Shown: piece by piece, positions 42,456 to 55,420 of the stretch | Layout of the letters: each line of letters begins with the position of its first letter | How positions within the stretch are numbered: the first letter of the stretch is position 1 | Assembly (NCBI RefSeq): GCF_038396675.1 | Contig: NC_088926.1 | Coordinates: 40,133,501-40,197,500, forward strand | Direction: 5' to 3' | From: Hydra vulgaris | Taxonomy: Eukaryota; Cnidaria; Hydrozoa; Anthoathecata; Hydridae | Length of the DNA: 64,000 bases | Program-made: the position numbers and the translations under genes | Notes under the pieces: model-generated | The model's database searches: none | What the model saw: the letters and a program-made list of their open reading frames with translations, nothing else | What the model was told of the DNA's origin: nothing

Positions 42456-43439
42456 TCATTGATATTGCTTAAGGGTATAGCAGCAGATTGCTTAATAGTA
42501 TAGCAGCAGATAGCAGCAGTCCGACTTTGTCAACTATAGTAGACAAACTCGGACATTAGATATGTAGTTGGCAAATGTTAGCAAATAAGGCCTTTTTTAT
42601 TTGATTTTTAATAGTCTGCTAAAAATATTTTCTATGCCTTATTCGAAAAAAAACAGATACGCCAACCCCCCCCCCCCCCTCCTTTCCCCACTGTTTTAAG
42701 ATTGATACTCTTTTCTGGGACAACCCTGCCTATAGTGAATATTTTCTTTTTACTAAAACCACCTACTCCTTCTTTCATTTTTTTAAAATAACTAGACAGT
42801 TTTTAAAAAATGACTAAAACTTTATTTACTTAGTTTGAGAATTACGAAAATTATTAGTATAAATAATATATGTATTAAAAGGATTTGCCTCATTTATTAT
42901 AAAAACTTATTTCTATGAAACACATTATTTTATAATAACGTGTTACATAGAAAGTTAGAAGTCAAAGCAAAAATTTTTACGTCCGAGATTGCAGGCTCCG
43001 AAAACATAATCAAACTTATTTCATAATAAATAATCAGTGATGCAGTTTCCAAACGTTTTAAATATAACTGAAAGTAACATCATTTTTAGTAAGCATCAGA
43101 GTTTTGTTTCTCCTTCAATAACAAAGAAAGTAAAAACTTTTATGTCTAAACGGATTTTGTTCAATAAAGTTAGATAATAAAATCAGTCTAGGAAAAAAAG
43201 TTTGTATTTTATTTATTATTAAAGGAAAAACAAAACTCTGGAAAAATAGAAGTTTTCGTGCGTTTAAATCTAAACGCATAAAAAAATTCTATTGTTTTGA
43301 CTTTATAAAATTCGATTTACCTTTATTATACATGTAGAAATTTGTACTTTATTTTCTACTATTTTCACTATTTCCACTTTAAGCGATGTTAAATATTAAT
43401 TAAAAAAAAGCAGATATAAATATAAAACGCACAAGCAAT
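42456..43439. other. AT-rich spacer
   Basis: Begins with a small repeat of 'atagcagcaga' units (42474-42520), and a run of 13-15 C lies at 42666-42680. No gene. Confidence 0.5.
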
Positions 43440-43757
43440 TTTGACTAAGAGATTCGCTAATTTAGTTTCTCTTACCGTGAACATTTGGAATCAGTTGCCT
43501 TTCGATGCTGCTATTGCAGATAATATCAATATCTTTAAGAGTAAAATTAACTCAATCAATTTTGAAAAGATGTCAGCGTTAACTGCGTATCTTATTGTTT
43601 AGTTGTACAAAAATTATTTATTCGATGTTGCACGCTGTCACATAATTTATTTATATTGGGGCATGTTGTTAGTGTCCATTGATATGGACCAGCGTGTCCT
43701 TTAAAACATGTATTATTTGTTCTAATAAATACAATCTAATCTAATCTGAAAGTTTTC
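43440..43757 (+). pseudogene. 3' end of a non-LTR retrotransposon with (AATCT)n-like tail
   Basis: The plus strand reads VNIWNQLPFDAAIADNINIF then KSKINSINFEKM and a stop. This is the C-terminal block 'vWNsLP..vv.a.s.n.FK..ld' of CR1/Jockey-type RTs. A short 3' UTR containing GGGGCATGTTG and GACCAGCGTGTCC follows, ending in AATAAATACAATCTAATCTAATCTG, a short tandem tail typical of such elements. The rest is truncated at 5'. Confidence 0.75.
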
Positions 43758-44150
43758 AAACATGTATTAAATAAATCCACTTTAAACTAAATTTTATTCA
43801 TCTTTTAAAGAACTCTACTTAAGATGAATTTTCAAACACATTTTAAATAAAGACCCCTTTAAAACAAATTTTTAAACATAATTTAAATAAATCCACTTTA
43901 AGAGAAGTTTTTAATAACGTTTTAAAATAAATCTACTTTAGGCAAATTTTTCATACATATTTTAATAAAGGCCACTTTAGGCGAAGTTTAAAACACATTT
44001 TAGATAAATCCATTTTAAACGAATTTTCAAACATCTAATAAATACATCCACTTTATGCTAAGTCTCATACATGTTTTAAAAAAATTTACTCTTAGCGAGT
44101 TTTCAAACATGTTTCAATAAACCTTACTTTAAAAGAATTATCCCACCCAG
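43748..44150. repeat. Degenerate ~45-60-bp tandem repeat (TTTAAATAAATCCACTTTA units)
   Basis: About seven imperfect units, each with a CACATTTTAAATAAATCCAC-like and a GAATTTTCAAACAT-like part. They directly follow the retrotransposon tail. Confidence 0.75.
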
Positions 44151-44553
44151 TCTCCATTTCATACCGTAAGTATAATTTCATTGTTTTATAATTTCATTAT
44201 TTACATGTATAATTTCATCTTTACAATTTTGACGCAATCCACTTTCGAAAATTAAACTCTTTCGATTATTGTATAAAATATTAGGTAAATCTGAGATAGT
44301 CCACTTTAAGTTGATATAACGTAATTATTTTCGTTAAGTGGAACCTATACTGATGAAAAAACGCTCGGTGGACTTTTTTTTAACTCAAATTTTTTTTTGG
44401 CATACAACATTCTTGTTTACTTAACATACATTTCACATTACTTTTCAACTTGATTTCATTAAAAGCATTTTTATTAGAAAATTTTGGAGTTTTTGTAAAA
44501 TGCCACTTTCAGTAAAGTTTTTAACAAAAGGCCACCTAAAGTTGATCTAGCGT

Positions 44554-44559
<6 letters not shown>
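44151..44559. other. AT-rich spacer
   Basis: Related to the preceding repeat in places ('ccactttaag', 'aaaggccacctaaagttgatctagcgtta'). No gene. Confidence 0.4.
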
Positions 44560-44630
<71 letters not shown>

Positions 44631-44680
44631 ATATATATATATATATATCTATATATATATATATATATCTATATATATAT

Positions 44681-44715
<35 letters not shown>
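44560..44715. repeat. (TA)n array with TCTA interruptions
   Basis: About 155 bp of TA repeats. TCTA occurs at regular ~20-bp spacing near 44628, 44648 and 44668, so part of the array is a higher-order repeat. Confidence 0.95.
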
Positions 44716-45385
44716 CAGGCGCCGGCAGGCAAGGGCAAGGAAGGACAGTTGCCCCCCCCCCGCCGTCCTCCTGGAAAGGCAAAATAACAAATTTTAATAT
44801 TCACCAAATTTCTTTACTGTTAAAAACTGTTAAAAAATTTTATTTTGATATCTCATCAACTTAACTCATTTATAATTTACTCACCGTAACGTGAAAGACT
44901 ACAGTTTAAATGAAATATTACTTTCAAATGAAATGACTTCCACGATGGCGGAAGCTTTTTTATAAAGGCATATTTTATATTTAAAAAATTAAATGTTTGA
45001 ATAAAAGTTAAAAAAAAATATGATAGAATAAGATCATAGAAAAATAAAAAAAGAATAAATAGAAAAAAAAAGAATAGATAAAGGAGAAGCATAGAAACCA
45101 AAAAGAAGAGAGGAAGATAAAAAAAGGAAAATAAATTAAATAATAATCATAATAAAAAAAAAGAAATCGAATTACAATAACAAAGTTATTACGCAAACAA
45201 ACTTCGAACTAACGAAGAATGAATTGGATACATTGATCAAAATTTTTAATTTATTTTTTAATGAGTCAGTTTCATTTACTTTTCTATGCTGTTGTTTTTT
45301 TGTTTGTTGGCAAAATGTTTCTTGTTTGTATTGTATTGTATTGTATTGTATTTCTATTTATTTTTTTCCAATTTATTGTGTTGTA
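44716..45385. other. Spacer with GC spike and A/G-rich tract
   Basis: 44716-44775 is unusually GC-rich for the window (GCGCCGGCAGGCAAGGGC and a C-run). 45005-45180 is almost purely A/G on the plus strand. A pentanucleotide ATTGT repeat (about five copies) lies at 45328-45352. No gene. Confidence 0.5.
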
Positions 45386-45620
45386 GGGTCATTTCACGCC
45401 AAATGGTCCAGAGTTCCCCGCACTACCATCTCCAATTTTAATAAAATTTTGACAGTACGTTGCTAAACATGTTTCATGAACATTGCCAAAATTTCAGATC
45501 AAAATAATTATTTCGGATTTTGTGGTACTTTTTGTAAAGCTTACCTAAACTTCAAAATCTGTCAGTAGCTAAAATTCGTATATTTGGGGTCCTATATGTA
45601 ATATAATATATTTGGGGTCC
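45386..45620. other. Possible transposon terminus (GGGTCATTTCACGCC)
   Basis: TAGGGTCATTTCACGCCAAATGG at 45384-45406 resembles the GGGT-starting ends of the other elements here and sits about 235 bp upstream of the plus-strand copy of the repeat gene. TATTTGGGGTCCTAT occurs twice (about 45580 and 45608). I did not find a matching inverted end. Confidence 0.3.
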
Positions 45621-47275
45621 TATCCGTAATGGCTTGGATGAGGTGTTTTCTGTTTTTGCTTGTGCTGTGCAACATAAAGTCAGCGAAGTATTTACTATGA
45701 ATTATTTAGAGAATAAAAACACAGCAGAAATTTTTCTTGCTGCTCTTGAACACCCATTCCAGAATATTGATACTATGAAAAAGCTGAGTACATATCTAGA
45801 AAGGGTTGGTGCATTAAATATCCCTACTGAAATTGTATTGGGACATCGGTGGGAAACAAAGGTGGGCAAGCAAGTTCAAGTAGAAGACACTTTTATGTTT
45901 GTGCCTATCAGCAAAACCCTTAAGTATATTTTTAGACACTCTGATTGCTGGTCAGCCTGCACTTTTAGTGAAAATAGAGCTGAAGGTGGAATCTTATGGG
46001 ACTACCAAGATGGAAGTAATTACCAAGCGCATTGAAATCGCCATCCTTTGCCTTCAGTTAATTTTATCACCCACGAACTTATTATTCAACTGTATTATGA
46101 TGAAGTAGATACAGTAAATCTTATAGGATCAAAAGCGTCCATACATAAGCTTGGAACATTTTACTTTATTCTGAAAAATTTTCCAGCTGTTTTTAATTCC
46201 AATTTAGCAAATGTACATTTAATTGCATTAACATATGTCAATGACATAAAAAAATATGGCATTAATGCAGTTTTAAGAGCCATTGTTGATAATTTAAAGT
46301 GTATGGAGGATGGGTTTCAAATAAAAGTTGATGATGATGCTACTTCAAGACATGTGCGATGCATTCATGGTCAAATTACAGGAGACAATCTTAGACTTCA
46401 TACATGTTTAGGCTATGTATAGTCTGTTAGGCTATGTATAATCTTTCTCTTGCTGTGATTTTTGCACAGCTGACAAAAAAACAATGCAAAGCATTATTAC
46501 AGAAGTTCCAACGCTTCAACAAACTGTAGCACAATATGAGGAAATTGTTAACAAACTAGCTATGCAGCAAGTTTGTAAAGCTGAGTTTGGAATAAAAGTT
46601 ATAAGTATTTTAAAAGAACTTAAGTACTATCATCCGGCTAAAAATGATACTGGGCACATCATGCATGATATTTTAGAAGGTATAGCTCCTTTAGAAATCA
46701 AATTGGTTCTTTATAATTTTATTTACGTTCAACATCTTTTTGATTTAAATTTGTTAAATAATTGTCTTAGACATTTTCCTTATGGATTAACATTACAAGA
46801 CAAAAAACCCGGTCTGATAACTGAAAATCAATCAAAAGATAACAGTTCTCTTCTGGGACAGAGATCTAGTCAAAAAATGACTTTACTTATTGTTCTGCCT
46901 TTGTTGATTGGTGATAAAGTACCAAGTAACTCCAAACACTGGAAACTTTTGCTGCTACTGTTAAAAATTTCAAATATTATATTTTCACCTGCAGTCCACA
47001 AATTTGACATGACATATTTAGCGGCTTTGATTTCTGACCATAACACCCTATTCAAAAATCTTTTTCCTAATAAGAGTTTAATGTACAAACACCACAGACT
47101 TACACATTATCCAAGTCTAATCATAAAAAATGAGCCATTAGCCAAGATGTGGTGCAAGCGTTTTGAAGCCAATCACAATTTTTTTAAGAGATTAGCCCAC
47201 ATTGTGTGCAGTTTTTGTAACATTGCCTACACTCTTGCATTTCGTCATCAACTTGCACAATTTAGTAAGTGGTGG
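45621..47275. repeat. Right arm of the ~1.65-kb inverted duplication
   Basis: Near-identical inverse of 40800-42455 (see that entry). This arm continues into further coding sequence at its 3' end, so it is the more complete copy and plausibly the source. Confidence 0.9.
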
Positions 47276-47725
47276 AAAAAAACAGGTTTTAAACAAAGCC
47301 TTGTTGTGGGCACATTTACAGAAACGCTTTTATATCTTGTGCTGAATAGAGAAACAATATCATCACATTTTGCAGAAAAACATGCTGTTGTATATTTAGC
47401 AAATTTTATTGAAGCCTATGGTAATGTTTACAAACCTGGAATGTCACTAATAGGAGACATTAAAGAACATGGGGAGCCAAACTTTATTTGTATAGACAAG
47501 ATTGTGATCATGGACAAAAAAGCTCATTTGTTATGCCATAATTTTAGGCTGATTCAGTTTGATGAGTACCTACACAGTTACACTGTATCTTGTGATGACA
47601 CCAAAACTGTCAGCTGTTGCTTGATAGTCTGTTTGACTATCATCCTGTTTTTTCGGGTACTTGCTATAATCCGATCTGTCACTTTATGCATATTTTATTG
47701 CGTCACACACACTATGTGCAGATAA
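45621..47725 (+). pseudogene. Repeat-encoded protein, 'DILEG / FEANHNFFK' family, longer copy
   Basis: 45634-46422 is one frame interrupted by TGA at 46033-46035: DEVFSVFACAVQHKVSEVF, LGHRWETKVGKQVQ, then VDTVNLIGSKASIHKLGTFY and HGQITGDNLRLHTCLGYV. A 20-bp tandem duplication (46411-46450) then shifts the frame. With the duplication discounted, the next residues are SFSCCDFCTADKKTMQS (a Cys motif), but a TAA remains. The frame 46484-47725 (413 codons) carries the conserved MHDILEGIAPLEIKLVLYNF, DKVPSNSKHWKLLLLLLKI, KHHRLTHYPSLI and WCKRFEANHNFFKRLAHIV, then extends beyond the duplicated arm with NFIEAYGNVYKPGMSLIGDI. A repeat-borne family of unknown activity, probably transposon-derived. Confidence 0.7.
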
Positions 47726-47960
47726 CATATAATTGTGATATAATTTGGTTAAATATTTTGATTTGTAAAACATACTTATGAGTTTATAAATGAGTTGTTT
47801 TATTTAAATACCATGTGTATTTGTGTGCTTTTCTTTGACTTAGGATTTTTCGAAATTAAAAAATAATAAAGTTTGAATATTAATTATTCAATTTTGTTAA
47901 TGTATATATATGTATAATATTTATCATATATATATATGTATAATACTTTTTGTATTTATA

Positions 47961-48060
<100 letters not shown>

Positions 48061-48337
48061 TATGTTAGGTAGCCTCTATTTAGTCTATTTTACGGACAAT
48101 TTCCAATTGTATGTAACAAAGAACTTTCAAAATTTTAGAATAACTTTCTTTTTAAAATAACTAATCAGTAACATTATAAAGATTTAAAATAAAATGAGTG
48201 ATGTAATATTGTACTCTTGCAATATTTCTTTGTATGATAGATTTGTAGCTTTAACTTTAAGATTGTCTATGATACTTGTCTTAAAACTCTCTCTCTATTA
48301 TTTCAATAACTTTGTGTAAATTATCAATAACTATGTA

Positions 48338-48338
<1 letters not shown>

Positions 48339-48374
<36 letters not shown>
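48339..48374. repeat. (CT)n microsatellite
   Basis: About 18 CT units, roughly 75 bp upstream of the first recognised exon of the next gene. Confidence 0.95.
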
Positions 48375-48377
<3 letters not shown>

Positions 48378-50559
48378 CTCAATATTGGATGAAGACTGGA
48401 ACTAAGGTGTAAACTTACATTATTCTTAGCATACTTATTTAATAATAGAATGTGGAGCCTCCTTGCCATATCAATTCCAACGAAGCATATAAACAACTAC
48501 AAAGCTCTGCATCTACTGATATAAGACAGCATATTGTACCTACAACAACAATCACAATGAATCAAATAAATTCCAGTGTTGTTAGCAGTTCTGTTAGAAC
48601 GTCATATCAATGTCAATATAAGTTTGTGAGTGAAATTTGTTTAATAAATAATATTAAATGAAACTTTTAAGCTTTTTTAATAAAATTTTTATATTTATTA
48701 ACAAGCATAGTAAATAGATTATTAGCTTGCATTTGCTACAAAAGATTATTTTTTTCTATAACATTTGTTAAATGCTGTATTGTGAGTTATGCTTGTTATT
48801 AAATTTATATCAATAATGCATATATATTTATAATTTTGTTTGAAGCTTAAACTTTTTTTGAAATTATTTATATAATTGTATATATTTCACTATTTGTAAT
48901 ATTGTAAAAGTGAATTTTAATTTTTTAAGGACATTGACGGTATGTTGAAAGATCACTCTAAAGGTGCATTAATCTTGTCTGAGTATGAACGAACCGGGCA
49001 GTTAGTCTTGATGAAGGACCTTTTTGTGCGTATCATTGTTGGAAATCTTGTAAAAGATAACAACTGGTTAGAAAGTCTTTAATATGATATTTTATTCAGA
49101 TACTTATATTTGTTTAGTATTTGAATGTTTGAATATTGTATTCGAATATTTGAATCAGTAAATAAAACAAATCTTAAATAAAATAAATTTTATTTTAGAT
49201 TTAAGTTTTTATTTATGAAAAATTTACTGCAAAAAATAAATGGAGCAATAGGAAGGTTATTAAACACAACAGAATTAATTTTCTTTTTTTGCAGCTTTCC
49301 CAATACAGAGAAAAAAAAGTCTTTGGCAATGGAGGTGATAAACCGCTTTCCAACCTTAAGAAGTGGTTATGGAGATTCCAACCTTAAGAAGTGGTTATGG
49401 AGATTTTTGTTTTAATTGTTTGCTTATAGATTGAACATTTGCATTAAGTGTGTATTTAAAATATATTTATTTGGATAACTCTATAGTTGAAAAATTTGTA
49501 TTCAATAATAGTGTAACAATTATTGATTTACTTGTAAGTTTTATTTGTTTTTATGTATTTATTTCTTGATTTTCATCCTGATTTATTCATAGTTTTATCC
49601 TATATATATGTACTGGTGTATTTAAGTGCTGTATTAAAATATGTTTAAAGATATAGTAAAAGATTATAGTTTCTTTAATTGGCATTTTTAATGTTTTAAA
49701 TTTTTTTTCATCAGAGTATTTTACAGAAGATGAAAGGGCGCTAACCCATGAACTTATAAACAAGACACGTAACGAGGATCGCTTAAATATTATTATGGGA
49801 TCATTTTATGCAAGTCGCAGTCTTTGGGTTAGGGAAGGAAGACCTCCAATAGAAACAATTTTTTTATCATTTCCCTCATTAAGAAATATTTACTCATCAG
49901 CGGTAGGCTTTTAATCTGCTTTCAGTAATTATTGTGTCGTTAGTTGATGAAATTGTAAGTTGCCACTGTTTGCTAGTTGTTTACATTAATGATTCATCTT
50001 AAAAACTAATTAAATTATTTAGTTTGAGGAGGAATTCTGCAGAAGTGCACCCAACAGCAAATGGCTAGTGGAGGGACTGGGAGACTGGGAGAGTTTTTCA
50101 CGGATCTTTTTGTATGCCTAAGTAAAATGCAGAGGGTTGTCAACCGACCTTGCAATATTACTTGATGAAATAGCAGCTGACAACAACCTACTTGAAAGTA
50201 AATGTTTGTTTAATTTTATTCAAATTTAAATAGAGATCCTATCATTAAATAAGTTAAAATTAACTTATTATTAAGTTTATAAAAATTATATTATATTGTT
50301 TTAATTACTTTTGTTATGTGTATGTAATGTATGTACTTGGCAACATTTTTACACAAACCAAACAAGAATACGCTCTGTTATTCCTTCCGCTTATGCTGAA
50401 TGTGCCTATGCGAAATCGGCAACGTGCCTCGGTTGCTGAAGTGTGCAAGCAATTTGTCCAGCTTTATCCGGTAAGCAATAGCTACGTTTATCTTATTTTG
50501 TCAATATTTTATGTTAAATTTGTTCAAAATGTAAAAATGCATAAACTATATATTTGTTA

Positions 50560-51969
50560 GGGTGGTCCAAAAAAGTCAAGTTTCATATATTGCAGAGGCA
50601 TGTTGTTTGTTATGTTAATTATGTTTTTAAAAGCCACTGTGCAAAATATTACATAGTTTGGACTGTATTTCGAGGTTGCTCAATGCTATAAAAGTTTCAT
50701 AGTTGATGCCACAGTGTAAATACTGTGTAATTTTCATTTACTTTTTATTTTCTGGCTCAGCAGTGAAAAATTACAAAATAACTATAGATTAAATTAATCA
50801 TATTATCAAAATAATGCAAATTGCAGGAACAAATAAATAAGTTTAAGACATATTTAAATTTAAAAATCACTGAAAAGTTATTGAAAATCAAATTATGCAA
50901 AAAAACGTGACAAAACTAGAACACAATCATTCCCATTGTTCTTTTTAGTATTACACTTGCCATCACAGTGTAATAATAAAAAGGTATTCTTTAGTTGAAC
51001 TTCATTGATGAAGGAATCCCTCACGGTCGCTGCTGTGATGGCCCTGCTATGTATACTAGCACCTCGAACTGAGCTCCTGGAGATTGATCTGTTGCTAAGA
51101 GGTGTTGCTGCTGTGGCATTCAAAATGTGAACAGTGCGCCGGTCTGAAATGTTAATACGGTCCAATGCAGACACCAACTCTGGAGTCAGTTTCAATTTCA
51201 TGGAATGAGTTGATCGCTTTGATCTTCGATTACGTCTTTGAGGAGAGCCATGTTCAGATGACTCAAAGTCTGAAAAGGATAGTGTCGAGTTAACAAGTTG
51301 CATCTTTAAGCTTCCATTTTATTCTTCTCTTTCTCTATTCGCTCTTTTTTTTGGCAGTTTGACAATGATTCCAAAGAAGAAACTACGCTTTAGAACATCT
51401 TTTTCTGTTGGAAGGAATCACTCACCAAAATACTCCAATGTTTGCCCAATCAAATATATTTCTGTTGCTTTTCGTGTTGGTATATTTATTGCAGCTTTAG
51501 CCATTGTTTATTTTAAATTATTTGACCTGCAATAACTTATGCAAGCAAGTTCTATTAAAAAGAATGAAATGTTAATTCAAAAAGTTAATTCAGTAATTAA
51601 TAATTATAATATTACCAAAAAAGGGTGTTTAAAATTGTATGTAATAGTTTCTCTAGAAGTATATTAAGTATAGTGCTGACATGTACTGAATGAATAAGAA
51701 ATTTCTACAATATTTTTACATTGATAATGAAACACAATGATTAAACACAATAAAAAATACACAGTCTGCACAAAAACTCTAGTTTTGAAAAATTTTTTTG
51801 CAAAACCACAAAATATTTTAGACTTTGATATGCTTTAGAAACCCCTAAATATATATTTTTTTCAACCTGAAACTTTGCACAGTTGATTTTAGACCAAAAG
51901 GAAGAAATAAGTCAACATGTCTCATTAATTTAAACAAAAAAAAATTTGACATGTTAAAATGGACCACTC
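50560..51969 (-). mobile_element. 1.41-kb GGGTGGTCC-ended transposon, deletion derivative, in an intron
   Basis: Ends GGGTGGTCCA (50560) and its inverse with one mismatch (GGACCACTC, ending 51969), each directly flanked by TA (50558-50559 and 51970-51971). Inverted similarity extends inward in patches, including ACTGTGCAAA near 50637 and 51875. It lies between the sixth and last recognised exons of the host-like gene. It carries only the front part of a minus-strand transposase-like ORF. Confidence 0.75.
50893..51303 (-). pseudogene. Truncated transposase-like ORF inside the 1.41-kb element
   Basis: 136-codon minus frame. It starts MQLVNSTLSFSDFESSEHG, then has a basic stretch RRNRRSKRSTHSMKLKLTP and a C-terminal NTFLLLHCDGKCNTKKN. 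'LLHCDGK' corresponds to the 'HWDGK' (first conserved Asp) motif of the DTTASNTG-type family as I know it, equivalent to HFDTK in the two longer copies here. Everything after that motif, including the second Asp block, is deleted. It is non-functional. Confidence 0.55.
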
Positions 51970-52228
51970 TAATATTTATATTACCTTTTTTTAGAATGGA
52001 ACTTCAATGAATGAAATTCTTGAGAAAATTAAAAGTGATAGAATTATGCAACCAATAATTATTGCACTGGGTATAACTGGCAACATTACCCAATCGTTTG
52101 TCGTTATAGAAAACAAAATTATTGAGTCGCACTGTATGGTCTTTGCTGTTGACAAATGTTTCAAGCTACACTACATTGGTCAGATCGAGTGTAAGCCATG
52201 TATTTATCCACGCAAGTGTACAATATAA

Positions 52229-53386
<1,158 letters not shown>

Positions 53387-53883
53387 AAGAACGTTTATAA
53401 CAGTTAATTGTAAAAGATTATTTTTATGAAATTTTCATTTAAATAAAGTTCAGCAATTTATCCATTTGGTTTTCAAATAAGTTGATGTAAAGAAACTTAC
53501 CGCAACCCCCGCCCCCATCCTCTTTCCCAAACACACGGTGTGGTGTAGTTAAGGCGATTCCAAACTATAACGGCGTCTATATAATATTTTGCTGACCACA
53601 ACATATTTCAATTAAATGATCACGTCTCCGAATTATGACAAGACACTTCGACTTCAGCTTTTGTCCTTTTTACAAATGGCGGACTATTGTTATAAACAAA
53701 AAAAAGCGGCTTAATTTTTTGTCCAATAAAATCCCGCAAGTTAGACATCTAGTTATACAATATATCATTGGTTTTATATGATCGCTTTTAAAATAATTAT
53801 TTTCATCTGTATTGCAAAATTTTGTACCAATTTGAATAGATGATGTAATCATAAAATGACGCATTTTTTTTTTAGACATGTTA
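53387..53883. other. Spacer before the Harbinger element
   Basis: No gene or repeat recognised. It is slightly less AT-rich than its surroundings. Confidence 0.4.
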
Positions 53884-54263
53884 GGGCCTGTTTATATGGA
53901 AACCGGGCTGGCTCGTTTGCCGAGCCAGCCCGTTTGCCGAGATATCGACGTCATCAATATTTTAACTTAATCTTATTTTGCGTTTATATAAATAAACGAG
54001 CTAGCCCGGACAGCGATATCTCACTGTTTTTTGCCAAGATCTCGGCAAACGGGCTGGTTAATTTCTTATATAAATTTGTACGCATGCGTACAAATTCTTA
54101 CATTTTTTCAAAAAAAAGCTTCCGCGTTAAATAATAAATGTAATAATAAAACTGGCAATTTCCGTGTACTTAAAATTTTAGTTGCTTTACTTTTATAATT
54201 TACAATTAATTTTCGATTTTATTAGTTACAGTTTTATTTATATAGCTGCAACTCTCACTCAAA

Positions 54264-55208
54264 ATGGCTGATTTTATTGATAAAACAAAAAGAAAAAACT
54301 TCAAATGGGATCATAATATGATAGAGAACCTTATAAACTGTGCTATCAGCTATAAAGCAAGGATGCTTTATAAAAACCTTGACTTTGATGCCGATAAAGT
54401 TGGTTTATATAGAGAAGTTCGCTTATCTATGGCAGAGATCTATAATAAAAATGAAGAGTTGTATTATGGGCCTGTTGTCATCAATACTTTAAATGGAAAG
54501 GACTCAAAAGAAGTAATAAAACGAGGAATTAAACGAGTTCAAGAAAAATTGAAGGAAATTCGACAAACGCTTTCGAAAGCAGTTGTTAGTGGAAGTCGAA
54601 GTGGAAGTGGAAAAACTATTTTTGAGTTTTACGACCAGCTCATCTGCTTTTGGGGTAGTTCAGCCAATATTGAACCACTTATATTTGGTGTTAAAGGGGA
54701 TGATTATATTGAAACCGAAGAAACTCATTTTTCAATTGATCAAGAATTATCAGAAGAGGTAGAGTTAGTCATCAACAGTGATACTGTAGAAAATATTAAT
54801 AACCCTAAAAAAGAAAAAGCTGTATACCAAAACTCATTGACAACAAAAGAAAGCACTTAGAACGAAACTTAAGCGCCGCCCAACGCGACCAAATACTGCT
54901 TAAACAAGCTAGAGACGATACTCAATTTAGAAAAGAGATGACAGAAGCAATGCAAGAATCGACAAAGTGCTTCACAGAAAGTATTAACACTAAGTAAATC
55001 AATGACTGACCTGGGAAATGGCATAAGTCGTTCTATTGAGCTTTTGGCACAAGCTATGATAGTACAAACTCAACAACAATCAGCAAACCAAAATCAGTTC
55101 TATCAACATTCACCTAACGTATATTCACAAATGCAATTTAGTCCCTTAGTGTTACCAACAAATACTTGTCAAGATAGAAACACTTTCGAATATATTGAGA
55201 AAAAATAA
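54264..55208 (+). pseudogene. Harbinger Myb/SANT-like DNA-binding protein, frameshifted twice
   Basis: Partner protein of Harbinger transposase, which in characterised family members binds the element ends and brings the transposase to the nucleus. ATG 54264 follows a 5' leader. Residues 1-140 form a trihelix/SANT-like domain: KWDHNMIENLINCAISYK, YKNLDFDADKVGLYREVR, ELYYGPVVINTLNGKDS and KRVQEKLKEIRQ. The open frame ends at 54858, but coding-like sequence continues in another frame (LSAAQRDQILLKQARDDTQF) and, after a second shift near 54990, as DLGNGISRSIELLAQAMI with a Gln/Asn-rich end at 55208. Single-base changes at the two points would explain the breaks. It probably encoded about 310 residues. 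Confidence 0.8.
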
Positions 55209-55258
55209 AAACAAATAATTTTATAAAGAGTCTTTATAAATATAATGTTCAAGATGTT

Positions 55259-55397
<139 letters not shown>

Positions 55398-55420
55398 TGT
55401 ATGTGTGCTTGTGTGTATGT

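Larger units (their letters stand above)
48449..52228 (+). pseudogene. Multi-exon host-like gene (cnidarian/fish expanded family, unnamed), with one in-frame stop
   Basis: Exons read by GT-AG signals: 48449-48625 (Ser/Thr/Gln-rich, 59 residues, donor GTGAGT); about 48930-49069 (DIDGMLKDHSKGALILSEYE, VLMKDLFVRIIVGNLV); about 49295-49415 (FPNTEKKKSLAMEVINRFPT); about 49715-49905 (YFTEDERALTHELINKT, GSFYASRSLWVREGRPPIET); about 50021-50199 (FEEEFCRSAPN, LAILLDEIAADNNLLE); about 50361-50470 (LPLMLNVPMRNRQRASVAEV); terminal 51997-52228 (MNEILEKIKSDRIMQPIIIA, IESHCMVFAVDKCFKLHYI, stop). Splice phases agree throughout. The exon near 50021 contains a TAA after RIFLYA, and the third exon has a 28-bp tandem duplication (TTCCAACCTTAAGAAGTGG). 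I know the family as an expanded, uncharacterised one often ending in such an 'i..P.II.lG' block. Earlier exons may be missing. Confidence 0.6.

Noticed and set aside
42425..42530. CRISPR-like short repeats ('atagcagcaga')
   Set aside because: Only two or three imperfect direct copies without spacers, in eukaryotic DNA.
44877..45196. Phe/Leu-rich minus-strand frames resembling membrane segments
   Set aside because: They translate an A/G-rich (T/C-rich on minus) simple tract; no real protein signal.
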